Source: Spongiibacter pelagi
GTDB taxonomy: Bacteria; Pseudomonadota; Gammaproteobacteria; Pseudomonadales; Spongiibacteraceae
Length of the DNA: 64,000 bases
Reading direction: 5' to 3'
NCBI RefSeq assembly: GCF_014705705.1
Contig: NZ_JACXLD010000004.1
Coordinates: 124,001-188,000, forward strand
The notes under the pieces were generated by a model. The model had not been told where the DNA came from. It ran no database searches and saw only the letters and a list, made by a program, of their open reading frames with translations. Below, one piece after another: positions 33,217 to 45,270 of the stretch (position 1 is the first letter of the stretch; every line of letters starts with the position of its first letter). Position numbers and translations under genes: made by a program.

Positions 33217-34326
33217 ATGTCACAGTCTTGGCTTGGCGCCGTAAATTTGTCGGATTACCCCTGGCTTGGGGAAGTGTTTGTGGTGGTATTGATTGCCCTG
33301 TTTGCCAATTTGCTGGCCGGGCGGTTGTTGTTACGGCTGGCCAAGCGCTTTGAGAAAACCCATAACCTTTGGGATGACGCCTTGCTGGAGGCGAGTCGTC
33401 GGCCAATTATTCTGATGATTTGGGCGGTGGGTGCCAGCCATGTGCTGGAGATTATTGATGCCAGCAGTGATGCGCCGGTGTTCGCGATGATTGATCCGCT
33501 GCGCAGTGTTGCTGTGGTGGCGATTATCATCTGGTTCTTGGTCAGCCTGATTCGGCAGGTGGAAGAGCGTCTGCTATCGGAAGATTACACCCACAACGAT
33601 GAGCCGATTGATCGCACAACGGTAATGGCGCTGGGTAAGTTGATGCGCTCGGCAGTGATTATTGTTGGTTCGTTAATGATGCTGCAAAACTTGGGATATA
33701 GCGTATCTGGGGTGCTGGCCTTTGGCGGTATTGGCGGTATTGCGGTGGGTTTTGCCGCCAAGGATTTATTGGCGAATTTCTTTGGCGGTTTGATGGTGTA
33801 TCTCGACCGGCCGTTTTCTGTAGGTGATTGGGTTCGTTCGCCGGATAAAAATATTGAAGGCACCGTAGAAAATATTGGCTGGCGACAAACTCGGATTCGC
33901 ACTTTCGATCAGCGTCCTTTATATGTGCCCAATTCCACGTTTGCACAGATCTCGGTAGAAAATCCCTCGCGAATGCTGAACCGACGTATTTATGAAACTA
34001 TTGGTCTACGCTATGAAGATGCGCGACTACTGCCGGCGGTTATTGCCGATGTGAAGGCGATGTTGCAGGAGCACCCGGCGATTGATTTAAATAAAACGAT
34101 GATTGTGAATTTCAATGCCTACGGGCCATCGTCGCTGGATTTCTTTGTGTATACCTTTACTAAGACCACGGTGTGGGTGGAGTACCACGAGATTAAGCAG
34201 GACGTTCTGCTAAAGATCCTGGACATTATTCACCGCCACGGCGCGGATGTAGCCTACCCAACACAAACATTGAAACTCGATCCGGTCGAGTTGATTCAAA
34301 ACATCGAAGGGGGAGTAAACCCGTGA
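33217..34326 (+). CDS. Small-conductance mechanosensitive channel family protein (MscS)
   Basis: Inner-membrane channel of about 369 residues that releases solutes on osmotic downshock. Helices lie at VFVVVLIALFANLLAGRLLL, around PIILMIWAVGASHVLEII, SVAVVAIIIWFLVSLI and SAVIIVGSLMMLQNLG. The pore helix and MscS signature GVLAFGGIGGIAVGFAAKDLLANFFGG are clear, followed by the beta domain (DRPFSVGDWVR and VPNSTFAQISVENPSR) and a cytoplasmic domain. ATG 33217 is chosen over TTG 33211. It overlaps the following phosphorylase gene by four bases. Confidence 0.92.
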   Translation: MSQSWLGAVNLSDYPWLGEVFVVVLIALFANLLAGRLLLRLAKRFEKTHNLWDDALLEASRRPIILMIWAVGASHVLEIIDASSDAPVFAMIDPLRSVAVVAIIIWFLVSLIRQVEERLLSEDYTHNDEPIDRTTVMALGKLMRSAVIIVGSLMMLQNLGYSVSGVLAFGGIGGIAVGFAAKDLLANFFGGLMVYLDRPFSVGDWVRSPDKNIEGTVENIGWRQTRIRTFDQRPLYVPNSTFAQISVENPSRMLNRRIYETIGLRYEDARLLPAVIADVKAMLQEHPAIDLNKTMIVNFNAYGPSSLDFFVYTFTKTTVWVEYHEIKQDVLLKILDIIHRHGADVAYPTQTLKLDPVELIQNIEGGVNP

Positions 34327-35066
34327 GTAAAACTATTGCGGTGATTGGGGGAACGGGGCTGTGTGATTGGCCCGGCGCTCACTTGTTGGAGAGCCGCGAG
34401 GTAACAACCAAGTGGGGAAGCCCCAGTGCGCCGCTGTGTCGCTATACGTATCAGGACGCCGGGTTTGTTTTTTTGGCGCGCCACGGTAGCGGCCATTCGG
34501 TACCGCCCCATGCTATTAATTACCGCGCTAATATCCAAGCGCTGAAAGACGCGGGTATGACCGAGATTATCGCGGTGAATGCGGTGGGTGGCATTAGTGA
34601 GCGTTTTGTGTCTGGGGTGATTGCTCTGCCTGAGCAGATCAACGATTACACTTGGGGGCGGGAGCATACCTTTTACGATGGTCATGACGGGGTGGTGGAG
34701 CATATTGACTTCAGCTATCCATATAGCGAGCCACTGCGCCTGCGCTTATGTGCTGCGGCAGAGCATTTGGGTATCGATATTGAGCCCTATGGCACCTATG
34801 CGGTGACCCAAGGGCCACGTTTGGAGACCGCCGCTGAAATCGTTCGTTTGGCAAGAGATGGTAACGATATTGTGGGGATGACGGCCATGCCAGAAGCAGC
34901 ATTGGCGCGGGAAGCCGGTTTGGATTATGCCTCGGTGTGTTTGGTGGTGAACCCCGCTGCGGGTGTCAGTGACACGCTGATTACCATGGAGGACATTCAA
35001 GCGGTCATCGACACCGGCATGGTGCAGGTTAAATCACTACTGGCCCGCTGCATTAGCGCTTGTTGA
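34323..35066 (+). CDS. S-methyl-5'-thioinosine phosphorylase / MTAP family
   Basis: A 247-residue purine nucleoside phosphorylase-2 family enzyme. Motifs are VIGGTGLCDWPG, FLARHGSGHSVPPHAINYRANI (phosphate site), AVNAVGGI, TQGPRLETAAEI and VGMTAMPEAALARE. The similarity of this layout to the Pseudomonas methylthioinosine phosphorylase, and the same position near mfd and csiV, suggest methylthioinosine as the substrate, recycling the polyamine by-product methylthioadenosine. It starts with a GTG sharing the MscS stop and ends 30 bp inside the 3' end of csiV on the other strand. Confidence 0.82.
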   Translation: MSKTIAVIGGTGLCDWPGAHLLESREVTTKWGSPSAPLCRYTYQDAGFVFLARHGSGHSVPPHAINYRANIQALKDAGMTEIIAVNAVGGISERFVSGVIALPEQINDYTWGREHTFYDGHDGVVEHIDFSYPYSEPLRLRLCAAAEHLGIDIEPYGTYAVTQGPRLETAAEIVRLARDGNDIVGMTAMPEAALAREAGLDYASVCLVVNPAAGVSDTLITMEDIQAVIDTGMVQVKSLLARCISAC

Positions 35067-35966
35067 TGGCGTTGCGTCGGCTTTATTCGGCACGGGTTTA
35101 GCTTGTTCGGGATTAGCTGGCGCAATTTCCTGGGGTTTCATCTTGGTGATTTTTACCAAGACGCCGAACAGCGGATGGTCGATAAAGTGCAGCTCATCAC
35201 TGCGCATGCGCCGCCGTTGTTCCATCCTGACTATGCGGCTAATGCGATAGTCACCAAAGCTAGCTTGTTGAGCTTGCTGTTTTTCCATCGCCATTTCCCA
35301 TTTGCGTCTTTCCATATCGGGATTCTGCTCAAGAAACGCCTGATATTCGGGGCTGGATTCATATTCTTCATCCAGTAATCCGGTATTTTCCTGGTAAGCT
35401 TTTGGCTGTGGGGGAAGGTAGTAAGTCGTGCCGCTCTCCGTGTCAAAGCTGAGGCTGTTTTCTTCAAATTTGCTCAGCCAGAGATTGGTGTCGATGTACA
35501 GGTAGCGTTCGAGAGCAAGTTTGATATAGCCCTCTAGTTCACTATGCTGGCCGAATTCCTTGCCGCCTTTAATGAGTACCGCTGGCGCATTTTTTAAATT
35601 TTCCAAATCCTGCTGCCAACTGGCTTGATACAACACGCGATAATAGCTGGAGCGTTTAATGGATGCTGCGGCTTGCGCAAATTCAGGGTCGGCAGCGGAG
35701 ATGCGCTCAAAGGATTTGCCCTCGTCGCCGGTGTAAGGCGCCGCCCACGATTTGGGATAGCGAAGGAAAATTCGGTCTGGCCAGACTTCGCTGTTTTCGG
35801 CGGCGGGGTCCTTATTTGCAAAAACCATAAAATCGATTTGAAAGCGGTTTTCTTGCGCACTGGCGTTCAGCGCTAGCAGGCTGAAGCCGAGTGCGGCGGT
35901 GAGTCGTTTTACCCAGCACTTAGCATTTGAAAAGGCGAGCTTGGTGGGGCGATCCAGTTTGGTCAA
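35037..35966 (-). CDS. csiV: CsiV family peptidoglycan-binding protein
   Basis: A periplasmic protein of about 309 residues, CsiV family, which in Vibrio works with periplasmic DNA/cell-wall functions. A hydrophobic signal (LTAALGFSLLALNASA) is followed by QIDFMVFANKDP, the family start, and a central SSYYRVLYQASWQQDL block, then a Pro/Ala-rich tail. TTG 35966, with AGGA seven bases upstream, places the signal close to the N-terminus; the frame is open to 36059 but would add about 31 residues in front. It follows mfd directly and its end overlaps the convergent phosphorylase gene by 30 bp. Confidence 0.75.
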   Translation of the reverse strand: MTKLDRPTKLAFSNAKCWVKRLTAALGFSLLALNASAQENRFQIDFMVFANKDPAAENSEVWPDRIFLRYPKSWAAPYTGDEGKSFERISAADPEFAQAAASIKRSSYYRVLYQASWQQDLENLKNAPAVLIKGGKEFGQHSELEGYIKLALERYLYIDTNLWLSKFEENSLSFDTESGTTYYLPPQPKAYQENTGLLDEEYESSPEYQAFLEQNPDMERRKWEMAMEKQQAQQASFGDYRISRIVRMEQRRRMRSDELHFIDHPLFGVLVKITKMKPQEIAPANPEQAKPVPNKADATPSTSANAAGQ

Positions 35967-36058
35967 AGTCGTGTCCTGATTATCGGTCTTTGCAGGTGTT
36001 GTCTTGAATGATTCTACTACGCTAGCGGCGCAGGCCAAGAGCATTTTATCAGCCGCCA

Positions 36059-39000
36059 TTACGCCAGTTTCTCTAGTAAGCTCTGCACAACGCTAATACG
36101 CTGTTCGGTGTTTTCTAAGCTGTCTTTAAATTTAAAGGCATTGGCACCGTCGAGCTGGTATTTCACTGCGTTGCTTTGAATCAGTTTGATCAGGGTTAGG
36201 GGTTCTACCTTGGTGTCGGCGGTAAATTCAAAGCGACCGCCATTGGCCGATGCTTCGATTTTATTGATGCCTAATTGTTCGGCAACTAGGCGCAGCTCTG
36301 CGCAGCGGAACAGGTTTTTACACTGCTCAGGCAAGAGCCCGAAGCGGTCAATCATCTCTACCTGCAGTTCGCGCAGACCGTCTTTATCTTCAGTGCTGGC
36401 AATGCGTTTATAGAGCATCAAACGTTCCTGCACATCGGGTAGGTAGTCTTCGGGAATCAGTGCTGGAATGCGTAGATTCACCTCAGTTTGTTGTGCATTG
36501 CTGTCTTCAAGATTTATCTGTTTGCCGGCTTTAAGGGCTTTTACCGCCCGATCTAGCATATCCATATAAAGGCTAAAGCCAATGGAATGAATTTGACCGC
36601 TTTGATCTTCGCCCAGTAATTCACCGGCGCCGCGAATTTCCATATCGTGGGTGGCCAAGGTAAAGCCGGCGCCGAGGTCGTGGGCCTCGCTGATGGCGGT
36701 TAGGCGCTTCTGGGCATCAGTGGTCATTTGCTTGGCCGAGGGCGTGAGCAGATAGGCATAGGCCTGATGGTGAGAGCGACCCACCCGGCCACGCAGCTGG
36801 TGAAGCTGTGCCAGGCCGAATTTATCTGCCCGCTCGATAATAATGGTGTTGGCATTGGGTACGTCGATACCGGTTTCAATAATGGTGGAGCAGACCAGTA
36901 CATTGTGGCGCTTGTGGTAAAAGTCGCTCATCACTTGCTCTAGCTCGCGCTCGGGCATTTGGCCGTGACCGACGCCGACGCGTAATTCTGGCAGCATTGT
37001 TTGTAAATCGCGGGCTGCTTTTTCAATAGTTTTGACTTCGTTATGTAGGAAGTAAACCTGACCGCCGCGCAGAATTTCACGCAGGATGGCTTCTTTTATA
37101 AGTGCTTCATCACGCTCGCGCACAAAGGTTTTTACCGAGAGGCGCCGTGCCGGTGGGGTGGCGATAATCGACAAATCACGGATGCCTGACATAGACATAT
37201 TCAGGGTGCGAGGAATGGGGGTCGCCGTTAGGGTGAGCACATCGACCTCGGCGCGGAGGTTTTTCAGGGCTTCTTTTTGACGTACGCCAAAGCGGTGTTC
37301 TTCGTCGATAATTACAAGCCCCAGATTGTTGTAGCGAATATCGCTGCTGAGCAGTTTGTGGGTGCCGATAAGAATATCGACCTTGCCGGCTTCCAGTTGC
37401 GCAATCACGTCTTTTTGTTCAGCGGCGCTACGGAAGCGGGACAGCACTTCAATATTTACCGGCCAGTTGGCAAAGCGGTCGCGGAAGGATTCGTAGTGCT
37501 GTTGGGCGAGCAGGGTGGTGGGCACCAGAATGGCAACTTGCCCGCCATTTTGTACCGCAATAAATGCGGCGCGTACCGCGACTTCGGTTTTACCAAAGCC
37601 CACATCACCGCAGACCAGACGATCCATAGGCTTGCTGTTTTTCAAATCTTGCAGCACAGCTTCAATGGCCAACTGTTGGTCTGGGGTTTCTTCAAAGGGG
37701 AAGCCTGCCGCAAAGGTTTCGTAGTCATCCACAATGGTGAAGGCGCGGCCTTGGCGGGCTTCGCGTCTGGCGTAAATGTCCAGCAGTTCGGCGGCCACAT
37801 CGCGTACTTTTTCAGCGGCTTTGCGTTTGCTTTTGCTCCACTGGTCGCTGCCCAGTTTATGGAGCGGGGCAAGTTCGTCATCGGCGCCGCTGTAGCGGCT
37901 AATTAAATGCAGATTGCCCACGGGAACATACAATTTTGCGCCGTCAGCATATTCCAATGTGAGAAATTCATTTTCCTGATTGTCGATCGCCAGCGATTGC
38001 AGACCCATATAGCGGCCAACGCCGTGATCTGCATGAACTACCGGTGCACCGGGGCGCAGTTCGGCAAGATTGCGCACCGCATTATCTGCCGCTGTGGTGG
38101 CTTTTTTGCGTCGGCGACTCTGCCGAACCCGATTGCCAAGTAATTCGGTTTCTGTGACCACCGCGAAGGTGCTTGTGCCTTCAAAGCATAGGCCCGCTTC
38201 TATGGGCGAGATACACAACGCCAGAGCTTGGGTGCCCTCACTAAATTCCTGCCAGCTTTCTATCAGTGTTGCTTGTAGTTTGTGACGGCGCAGCAGTTCA
38301 TCCAGCGCTTCGCGCCGGCCGGCAGATTCCGCACAAAGCAGCACGCGTTTGTCGAGGGTATAGCTGCGCAGTTTGCCAACCGGGTCAGCCAATTGTGGAT
38401 TGATTGCCAGCTCGGGCAGGGCGCGATACGGAAAGTTGCTGGCGCTAGGATCTTCCAATGCTTCTGCAGCTAAGACAAAGCGTGGCAATTTTTTGAGCTG
38501 TCCGAACAGTTCTTCAATAGGCAGAAAGAGTTGCTGAGGCTTAAGCACCGGGCGGCGCAGATCGCCGCAGCGCTGTTCGTAACGTTGGTGAATATCCTGC
38601 CAAAAATGTTCGGCTGAGCCTTCTAGCCCCGGCGAAGTAATCAGCAGGCTGTTTTCGGGCAGGTAGTCGAACAGGGTGCCCGTTTGTTCAAAAAACAGTG
38701 GAAGATAGTATTCGATGCCGGCGGGAGCGATGCCATCGCTCACATCTTGATAGACCGGGCAGTTGCGATGATCGACATTGAATTGTTCATGCCAGCGCCG
38801 GCGGAACCCGGTTATGCCTTGTTCGTCAAGGGGTATTTCGCGCCCTGGTAGTAGAACCAGCTGCTCCACTGGTACTGTACCCCGTTGGGTTTCGGGATCA
38901 AAATAACGCAGGGTGTCGATTTCGTCGTCAAACAGGTCGATACGCAGAGGTTCTTCGCTGCCCATGGGGAATAAATCGATTACCGACCCGCGAATGGTGT

Positions 39001-39484
39001 ATTCGCCATGTTGATACACCGTGGAAACATGTCGGTAGCCGCAGTTTTCCAGTTGGTGGCGGAAATCGTTAATGCTCAGTTTTTGACCCACAGCCAATTC
39101 AAGGTTGCGACCGGTAATGTGGCTGGCGGGAGCCAAGCGCTGCATCAGCGTGGTAATAGGGGCGACGAGCACGCCGTTTTGCAGGCGGGGAATTTCGCTG
39201 AGGGTTTTTAGGCGCTCGGAGATAATATCTTCGTGGGGCGAAAAATTATCGTAGGGCAGGGTTTCCCAATCGGGCAGCAGCTTGATTGGCAATTCCCGGC
39301 AAAAAAAGCGTAGCCCCTGCTCAAGCCGATAGGCGCTGGCGGTATCGGCCGTGACCAAGAGAATTGGCTGGGCTTGTTGCTTGGCCAGCTCGGCAATAAC
39401 GAGGGCGTGGCTGGGCTCAGGGAGCTGTCCCCAGTAGTGGCTGTACGAGGGGCTGAGTTTGCTGATTTTGGGCAGAGAAATCAC
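36059..39484 (-). CDS. mfd: Transcription-repair coupling factor Mfd
   Basis: Removes stalled RNA polymerase and recruits UvrA, about 1141 residues. Domains in order: UvrB-like N-terminal region (LPDWETLPYDNFSPHEDI), RNA polymerase interaction domain (LRPGAPVVHADHGVGRYMGL), RecG-like translocase with Walker A GDVGFGKTEVAVRAAF, DEEHRFG box and TLTATPIPRTL, then the C-terminal D7 domain. GTG 39484 is preferred because it gives the family's N-terminus; the frame is open to a TTG at 39568. It is divergent from gap. Confidence 0.95.
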   Translation of the reverse strand: MISLPKISKLSPSYSHYWGQLPEPSHALVIAELAKQQAQPILLVTADTASAYRLEQGLRFFCRELPIKLLPDWETLPYDNFSPHEDIISERLKTLSEIPRLQNGVLVAPITTLMQRLAPASHITGRNLELAVGQKLSINDFRHQLENCGYRHVSTVYQHGEYTIRGSVIDLFPMGSEEPLRIDLFDDEIDTLRYFDPETQRGTVPVEQLVLLPGREIPLDEQGITGFRRRWHEQFNVDHRNCPVYQDVSDGIAPAGIEYYLPLFFEQTGTLFDYLPENSLLITSPGLEGSAEHFWQDIHQRYEQRCGDLRRPVLKPQQLFLPIEELFGQLKKLPRFVLAAEALEDPSASNFPYRALPELAINPQLADPVGKLRSYTLDKRVLLCAESAGRREALDELLRRHKLQATLIESWQEFSEGTQALALCISPIEAGLCFEGTSTFAVVTETELLGNRVRQSRRRKKATTAADNAVRNLAELRPGAPVVHADHGVGRYMGLQSLAIDNQENEFLTLEYADGAKLYVPVGNLHLISRYSGADDELAPLHKLGSDQWSKSKRKAAEKVRDVAAELLDIYARREARQGRAFTIVDDYETFAAGFPFEETPDQQLAIEAVLQDLKNSKPMDRLVCGDVGFGKTEVAVRAAFIAVQNGGQVAILVPTTLLAQQHYESFRDRFANWPVNIEVLSRFRSAAEQKDVIAQLEAGKVDILIGTHKLLSSDIRYNNLGLVIIDEEHRFGVRQKEALKNLRAEVDVLTLTATPIPRTLNMSMSGIRDLSIIATPPARRLSVKTFVRERDEALIKEAILREILRGGQVYFLHNEVKTIEKAARDLQTMLPELRVGVGHGQMPERELEQVMSDFYHKRHNVLVCSTIIETGIDVPNANTIIIERADKFGLAQLHQLRGRVGRSHHQAYAYLLTPSAKQMTTDAQKRLTAISEAHDLGAGFTLATHDMEIRGAGELLGEDQSGQIHSIGFSLYMDMLDRAVKALKAGKQINLEDSNAQQTEVNLRIPALIPEDYLPDVQERLMLYKRIASTEDKDGLRELQVEMIDRFGLLPEQCKNLFRCAELRLVAEQLGINKIEASANGGRFEFTADTKVEPLTLIKLIQSNAVKYQLDGANAFKFKDSLENTEQRISVVQSLLEKLA

Positions 39485-39647
39485 GGAAGCGGCTGTCTTT
39501 TTGGTCGTAAGTGGTAAAAACGCGGCCAATTGTAGCCGCAGATGGAGGACAATGGCATTTTTACGCAAGCTATCGGAGTTGAATTACCGACTCGTAATAA
39601 AGATAATACGCGCACCCAAATCTCGCTGCTTTTAATAGGTGTTTGAA

Positions 39648-41114
39648 GTGACTGAAAGAAAACGTGAACGACCCAGTGATTATTTTGCAGATTGGAAAGA
39701 GCGCGAAGCGCTAGCTGAGGGGATGATTCCCCTAATCGGCAAACTTTACCGGGCGAATAACGTTAAGACTTACATTTATGGTAAGAACCTCGTTAACCTT
39801 TCAGTTCTCGACATTATGCAGGCGCACCGCTTTGTGCGTCAGGTTGAGAAGAACGAACTCTCCGAATTTGAAACTTTCCCGGTAATTCAGGCGTTGGCCG
39901 AGCTGGATCTGGGTACTGCCCATATCGATGCGGGTCGTATTGCGGTTGCCTACGAGCATGAAGGCCGTGCCGCGGGTAAGTCGGTTTCTGAATTTGTTAA
40001 AGAACAAGTTGCCGATCTGGTCGGCGGGACTAAAGAGCCTGCGCGTCCACCTCGCGATGTTGTGCTGTACGGCTTTGGTCGTATCGGTCGTTTGATGGCT
40101 CGCCTGCTGGTAGAAAAGGCCGGTGGCGGTGGCAACCTGCGTTTGCGCGCGGTTGTGGTTCGTCAGGGCGGTGCAGAAAACGATCTGGTGAAACGCGCCA
40201 GCCTGTTGCGCCGCGACTCGGTACACGGCCCCTTCAACGGCACCATCCGTGTTGATGAAGAGCGTCAGTCGTTTGTTGCCAACGGCGTTGAAGTTAAAGT
40301 GATTTATGCCAACTCTCCAGAAGAAGTGGATTACACCGCTTACGGCATCAACGATGCGATTCTGGTGGATAACACCGGTAAATGGCGCGACAGCGAAGGC
40401 CTGTCGGTGCATCTGTCTCGTCCCGGCATCTCCAAAGTTATTCTGACTGCGCCGGGCAAAGGCGATATGAAAAATATCGTTCACGGTGTTAACAACAATG
40501 AAATTCTGGACAGCGATACTATTATCTCTGCCGCTAGCTGTACCACCAACGCGATTGCGCCACCACTGAAGGTGCTGGACGAGAAATTTGGCGTTGAAAG
40601 TGGCCACATCGAAACTGTTCACTCTTACACCAACGACCAGAACCTGATCGACAACTACCACAAAGGTGATCGTCGTGGCCGCAGCGCACCGCTGAATATG
40701 GTTATCTCTGAAACCGGCGCGGCTAAGGCGGTGGGTAAAGTTCTGCCACAAATGTTGGGCAAATTAACCGGTAATGCCATCCGTGTGCCGACACCTAACG
40801 TATCTTTGGCTATTCTTAAGTTGAACTTGAAAACTGAAACCACAGTAGAAGAGCTCAACGAGTATATGCGCGGTGTTGCTCTGCATTCACCGCTGCGCAA
40901 GCAGATTGACTACTCCAACTCGCCAGAAGTGGTTTCTAGCGACTTTGTGGGTTCACGTCACGCTTGTGTATTCGACAGTGAAGCGACCATCGTGAATGGC
41001 AAAACCTGCATTCTGTACTGCTGGTACGACAATGAGTTCGGTTATAGCTGTCAGGTTCACCGCGTACTCGAACAAATGGCTGGCGTAAAATACGCCGTAT
41101 ACCCCAGAGACTAA
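39648..41114 (+). CDS. gap: Extended glyceraldehyde-3-phosphate dehydrogenase
   Basis: A 488-residue GAPDH, longer than the usual 335 because of an N-terminal extension of about 130 residues. The NAD fold starts at VVLYGFGRIGRLMARLL, and the active-site motif SAASCTTNAIAP holds the catalytic Cys; HSYTNDQNLID and CWYDNEFGYS are typical. GTG 39648, with AGG nine bases upstream, is taken as the start; GTG 39639 is also in frame. The same extended enzyme lies between mfd and nqrA in Pseudomonas. The well-biased codon use suggests high expression. Confidence 0.9.
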   Translation: MTERKRERPSDYFADWKEREALAEGMIPLIGKLYRANNVKTYIYGKNLVNLSVLDIMQAHRFVRQVEKNELSEFETFPVIQALAELDLGTAHIDAGRIAVAYEHEGRAAGKSVSEFVKEQVADLVGGTKEPARPPRDVVLYGFGRIGRLMARLLVEKAGGGGNLRLRAVVVRQGGAENDLVKRASLLRRDSVHGPFNGTIRVDEERQSFVANGVEVKVIYANSPEEVDYTAYGINDAILVDNTGKWRDSEGLSVHLSRPGISKVILTAPGKGDMKNIVHGVNNNEILDSDTIISAASCTTNAIAPPLKVLDEKFGVESGHIETVHSYTNDQNLIDNYHKGDRRGRSAPLNMVISETGAAKAVGKVLPQMLGKLTGNAIRVPTPNVSLAILKLNLKTETTVEELNEYMRGVALHSPLRKQIDYSNSPEVVSSDFVGSRHACVFDSEATIVNGKTCILYCWYDNEFGYSCQVHRVLEQMAGVKYAVYPRD

Positions 41115-41181
41115 GCCGCTCTGAACCGGGACGACGGAATGCCGTCCCACACCTCTGCATTTATTAGAGGTGTTCTGCAAA

Positions 41182-41214
41182 CCTCGCGCCCTTGTATTTG
41201 GGCTGCGGGGTTTT
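41182..41214 (+). terminator. Intrinsic terminator of gap
   Basis: A stem of about ten pairs (CCTCGCGCCC with GGGCTGCGGGG, one bulge) and an 8-base loop, followed by TTTT. It separates gap from the nqr operon. Confidence 0.75.
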
Positions 41215-41296
41215 GCATTACTGCATTCGTCCGAATTTCCGCTGAGCTGCATGCGCAGCCGGCAACAGTTTTTAGTTTTATTTTTTTAACCTTTAG

Positions 41297-42646
<1,350 letters not shown>

Positions 42647-42648
42647 GC

Positions 42649-43842
42649 ATGGGCCTGAGAAGTTTCCTCGATAGTATTGAGCCACATTTCGAGAAAGGTG
42701 GCCGTTTTGAAAAATGGTATGCGCTGTATGAAGCGGCGGATACGATTTTCTATTCTCCCTCTTCAGTAACCAAAACCACTGCCCACGTGCGCGATGGTGT
42801 GGATCTGAAGCGGATTATGATTACCGTTTGGTTCTGCGCTTTCCCCGCCATGTTCTTTGGTATGTGGAACGTGGGTTTCCAAGCGAATACCGCGATGGCC
42901 GAACTGGGTGTTATCGGTGGTGAAGGCTGGCGTCACGCGATGATCGCGATGGCTTCTGGCTATAACCCTGCCAGCATCTGGGACAACTTCTGGCACGGTT
43001 TCTGGTACTTCATTCCTATTTACGCCACGGTATTTATTGTGGGCGGTTTTTGGGAAGTGTTGTTCGCCATGAAGCGCGGTCACGAAGTTAACGAAGGTTT
43101 CTTCGTAACCTCGATCCTGTTCGCCCTGATCGTTCCGCCAACACTGCCACTGTGGCAGGCCGCCTTGGGTATTACCTTTGGTGTGGTGGTTGCGAAAGAA
43201 GTGTTTGGCGGTACCGGTAAAAACTTCCTTAACCCAGCCTTGGCCGGTCGTGCTTTCCTGTTCTTTGCCTATCCAGCGCAATTGTCTGGTGACGCAGTTT
43301 GGACAGCGGTAGACGGTTACACCGGTGCAACTGCGCTGTCGGTTGTTGCCAGTGACGGTATGGCCGCACTGCAAAGCCAGCTGACTTGGATGGATGCCTT
43401 TATGGGCCGTATGCCCGGCTCAATCGGTGAGACCTCGACTCTGGCGATCCTGATTGGCGGTGCTTTCCTGTTGTGGACGGGTATTGCTTCCTGGCGCATT
43501 GTTGCCGGTGTCATGATCGGTATGGTTGCGCTGTCTAGCCTGTTTAATGCGGTTGGCGGCAACCCCATGATGGAAATGACCTGGCAGTGGCACCTGGTTC
43601 TGGGTGGCTTTGCTTTCGGTATGATCTTTATGGCGACCGACCCCGTTTCTGCGTCGATGACCAATACTGGTAAGTGGGTATTTGGTGCATTGATCGGTGT
43701 GATGGTGGTGTTGATCCGTGTGGTTAACCCTGCATTCCCCGAAGGTATGATGTTGGCGATTCTGTTTGGCAACTTGTTTGCACCACTGATCGACCACTTC
43801 GTAGTTCAGGCAAACATCAAGCGGAGACTGGCACGTGGCTAA
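42649..43842 (+). CDS. nqrB: Na+-translocating NADH:quinone reductase subunit B
   Basis: Large membrane subunit of 397 residues with about ten helices; it holds riboflavin and a covalent FMN. The FMN-binding Thr is Thr228 in TGATALS, within a few residues of the Vibrio site. Its end overlaps nqrC by eight bases. Confidence 0.97.
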   Translation: MGLRSFLDSIEPHFEKGGRFEKWYALYEAADTIFYSPSSVTKTTAHVRDGVDLKRIMITVWFCAFPAMFFGMWNVGFQANTAMAELGVIGGEGWRHAMIAMASGYNPASIWDNFWHGFWYFIPIYATVFIVGGFWEVLFAMKRGHEVNEGFFVTSILFALIVPPTLPLWQAALGITFGVVVAKEVFGGTGKNFLNPALAGRAFLFFAYPAQLSGDAVWTAVDGYTGATALSVVASDGMAALQSQLTWMDAFMGRMPGSIGETSTLAILIGGAFLLWTGIASWRIVAGVMIGMVALSSLFNAVGGNPMMEMTWQWHLVLGGFAFGMIFMATDPVSASMTNTGKWVFGALIGVMVVLIRVVNPAFPEGMMLAILFGNLFAPLIDHFVVQANIKRRLARG

Positions 43843-44602
43843 TAACGACAGTATTAAGAAGGTTCTGCTGGTTGCCGTATCGCTTTGTATCGTCTGTGCA
43901 CTGTTAGTTTCCAGTGCGGTGGTGATGCTGAAGCCAGTTCAGAAAATCAACAAAGAGCGCGACCTGAAGAAAAACATTCTTGCTGCGGCAGGTTTGTATC
44001 AAGAAGGCGTGTCTATTGAAGAGCAATTCGAAAAGATCACCACTAAATTGGTGAATTTCGAAACGGGTAAATTCAGCGACGACTACGCCGTTGCCGGTTT
44101 TGACCAGCGCAAGTTTGCCAAAGACAGCGCCACTTCAACCGATTTGGGTGAGGCGGATATCGCCAAGATCAAGCGCCGTGAAAACTACGGACTGGTCTAC
44201 TTGGTGGGCAGCGAAGGCCAATACGATAAGGTGATTTTACCAATTCGTGGCTACGGTCTGTGGTCAACGCTGTGGGGCTTTGTTGCCTTGGAGAATGACT
44301 TCAATACGGTTGCGGGTCTGGGCTTCTATGAGCACGGCGAAACACCGGGGCTGGGTGGTGAAGTTGACAACCCAAACTGGAAAGCGCTGTGGCCTGGTAA
44401 AGAAGTTTACCGCGATGGTGAAGTGGCTATCGAAATGGTGAAAGGCAATGTCACTGAGGCAACGCCTCATGCCATCAACAAAGTAGACGGTCTTTCCGGT
44501 GCAACCCTGACCAGCCGTGGCGTCAGCAATCTGGTGCAATTCTGGATGGGTAAAATGGGTTACGAGTCATTCCTCGACAATTTACGAGCAGGGGAGGCGT
44601 AA
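43835..44602 (+). CDS. nqrC: Na+-translocating NADH:quinone reductase subunit C
   Basis: A 255-residue subunit with one N-terminal helix ([23 protein letters not shown]) and a periplasmic FMN-binding domain. The covalent FMN Thr is Thr224 in LSGATLTS, at the expected position. It overlaps nqrB, and nqrD follows two bases later. Confidence 0.97.
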   Translation: MANNDSIKKVLLVAVSLCIVCALLVSSAVVMLKPVQKINKERDLKKNILAAAGLYQEGVSIEEQFEKITTKLVNFETGKFSDDYAVAGFDQRKFAKDSATSTDLGEADIAKIKRRENYGLVYLVGSEGQYDKVILPIRGYGLWSTLWGFVALENDFNTVAGLGFYEHGETPGLGGEVDNPNWKALWPGKEVYRDGEVAIEMVKGNVTEATPHAINKVDGLSGATLTSRGVSNLVQFWMGKMGYESFLDNLRAGEA

Positions 44603-44604
44603 GC

Positions 44605-45270
44605 ATGTCAGAACTGAAAACGGCACTTACATCGCCAGTATTTAAAAACAACCCCATCGCGTTGCAGATTCTTGGTATCTGTTCCGCGCTGGCGGTAACC
44701 AGCAGCCTGCAGGTTACTTTGGTTATGTGTATCTCCGTGACCTTGGTTACGGCTTTTTCCAGCATGGCGGTTTCCTCGATCCGCAATCACATTCCTAGCA
44801 GCATTCGTATCATCGTGCAGATGGTTATTATTGCTTCGCTGGTTATCGTGGTGGATCAGGTGCTTAAGGCTTACGCCTTTGCCATCAGCAAGCAGCTCTC
44901 GGTATTTGTGGGTCTGATTATTACTAACTGTATCGTTATGGGTCGCGCCGAAGGTTTCGCAATGAAGAATCCGCCGCTGGCGAGCTTTGTTGACGGTATC
45001 GGTAACGGTCTGGGTTACTCGGTCGTATTGATCAGCGTGGCGGTAGTGCGTGAGCTGTTTGGCTCCGGCAAACTGTTCGGCTTTGAAATTCTGCCGGTGG
45101 TGACCAACGGTGGCTGGTATGTGCCCAACGGTCTGTTGTTGCTGCCACCCAGCGCCTTCTTCCTGATTGGTTTCTTCATTTGGGCTCTGCGTAGCTGGAA
45201 GAAAGAACAGGTTGAAAAAGAGGAATTCAAAATTGCTAAAAACACCCGCAGCGTGAAGGAGGCTTTCTAA
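44605..45270 (+). CDS. nqrD: Na+-translocating NADH:quinone reductase subunit D
   Basis: A 221-residue integral membrane subunit with six helices (for example [19 protein letters not shown] and [18 protein letters not shown], whose Cys helps ligate the intramembrane iron centre shared with NqrE). Its final base is the first base of nqrE (TAATG). Confidence 0.96.
   Translation: MSELKTALTSPVFKNNPIALQILGICSALAVTSSLQVTLVMCISVTLVTAFSSMAVSSIRNHIPSSIRIIVQMVIIASLVIVVDQVLKAYAFAISKQLSVFVGLIITNCIVMGRAEGFAMKNPPLASFVDGIGNGLGYSVVLISVAVVRELFGSGKLFGFEILPVVTNGGWYVPNGLLLLPPSAFFLIGFFIWALRSWKKEQVEKEEFKIAKNTRSVKEAF

Noticed and set aside
39801-40751. A 316-codon open frame on the minus strand
   Set aside because: It lies wholly inside gap and is low in typical protein patterns; strong codon bias of gap leaves long antisense frames open.
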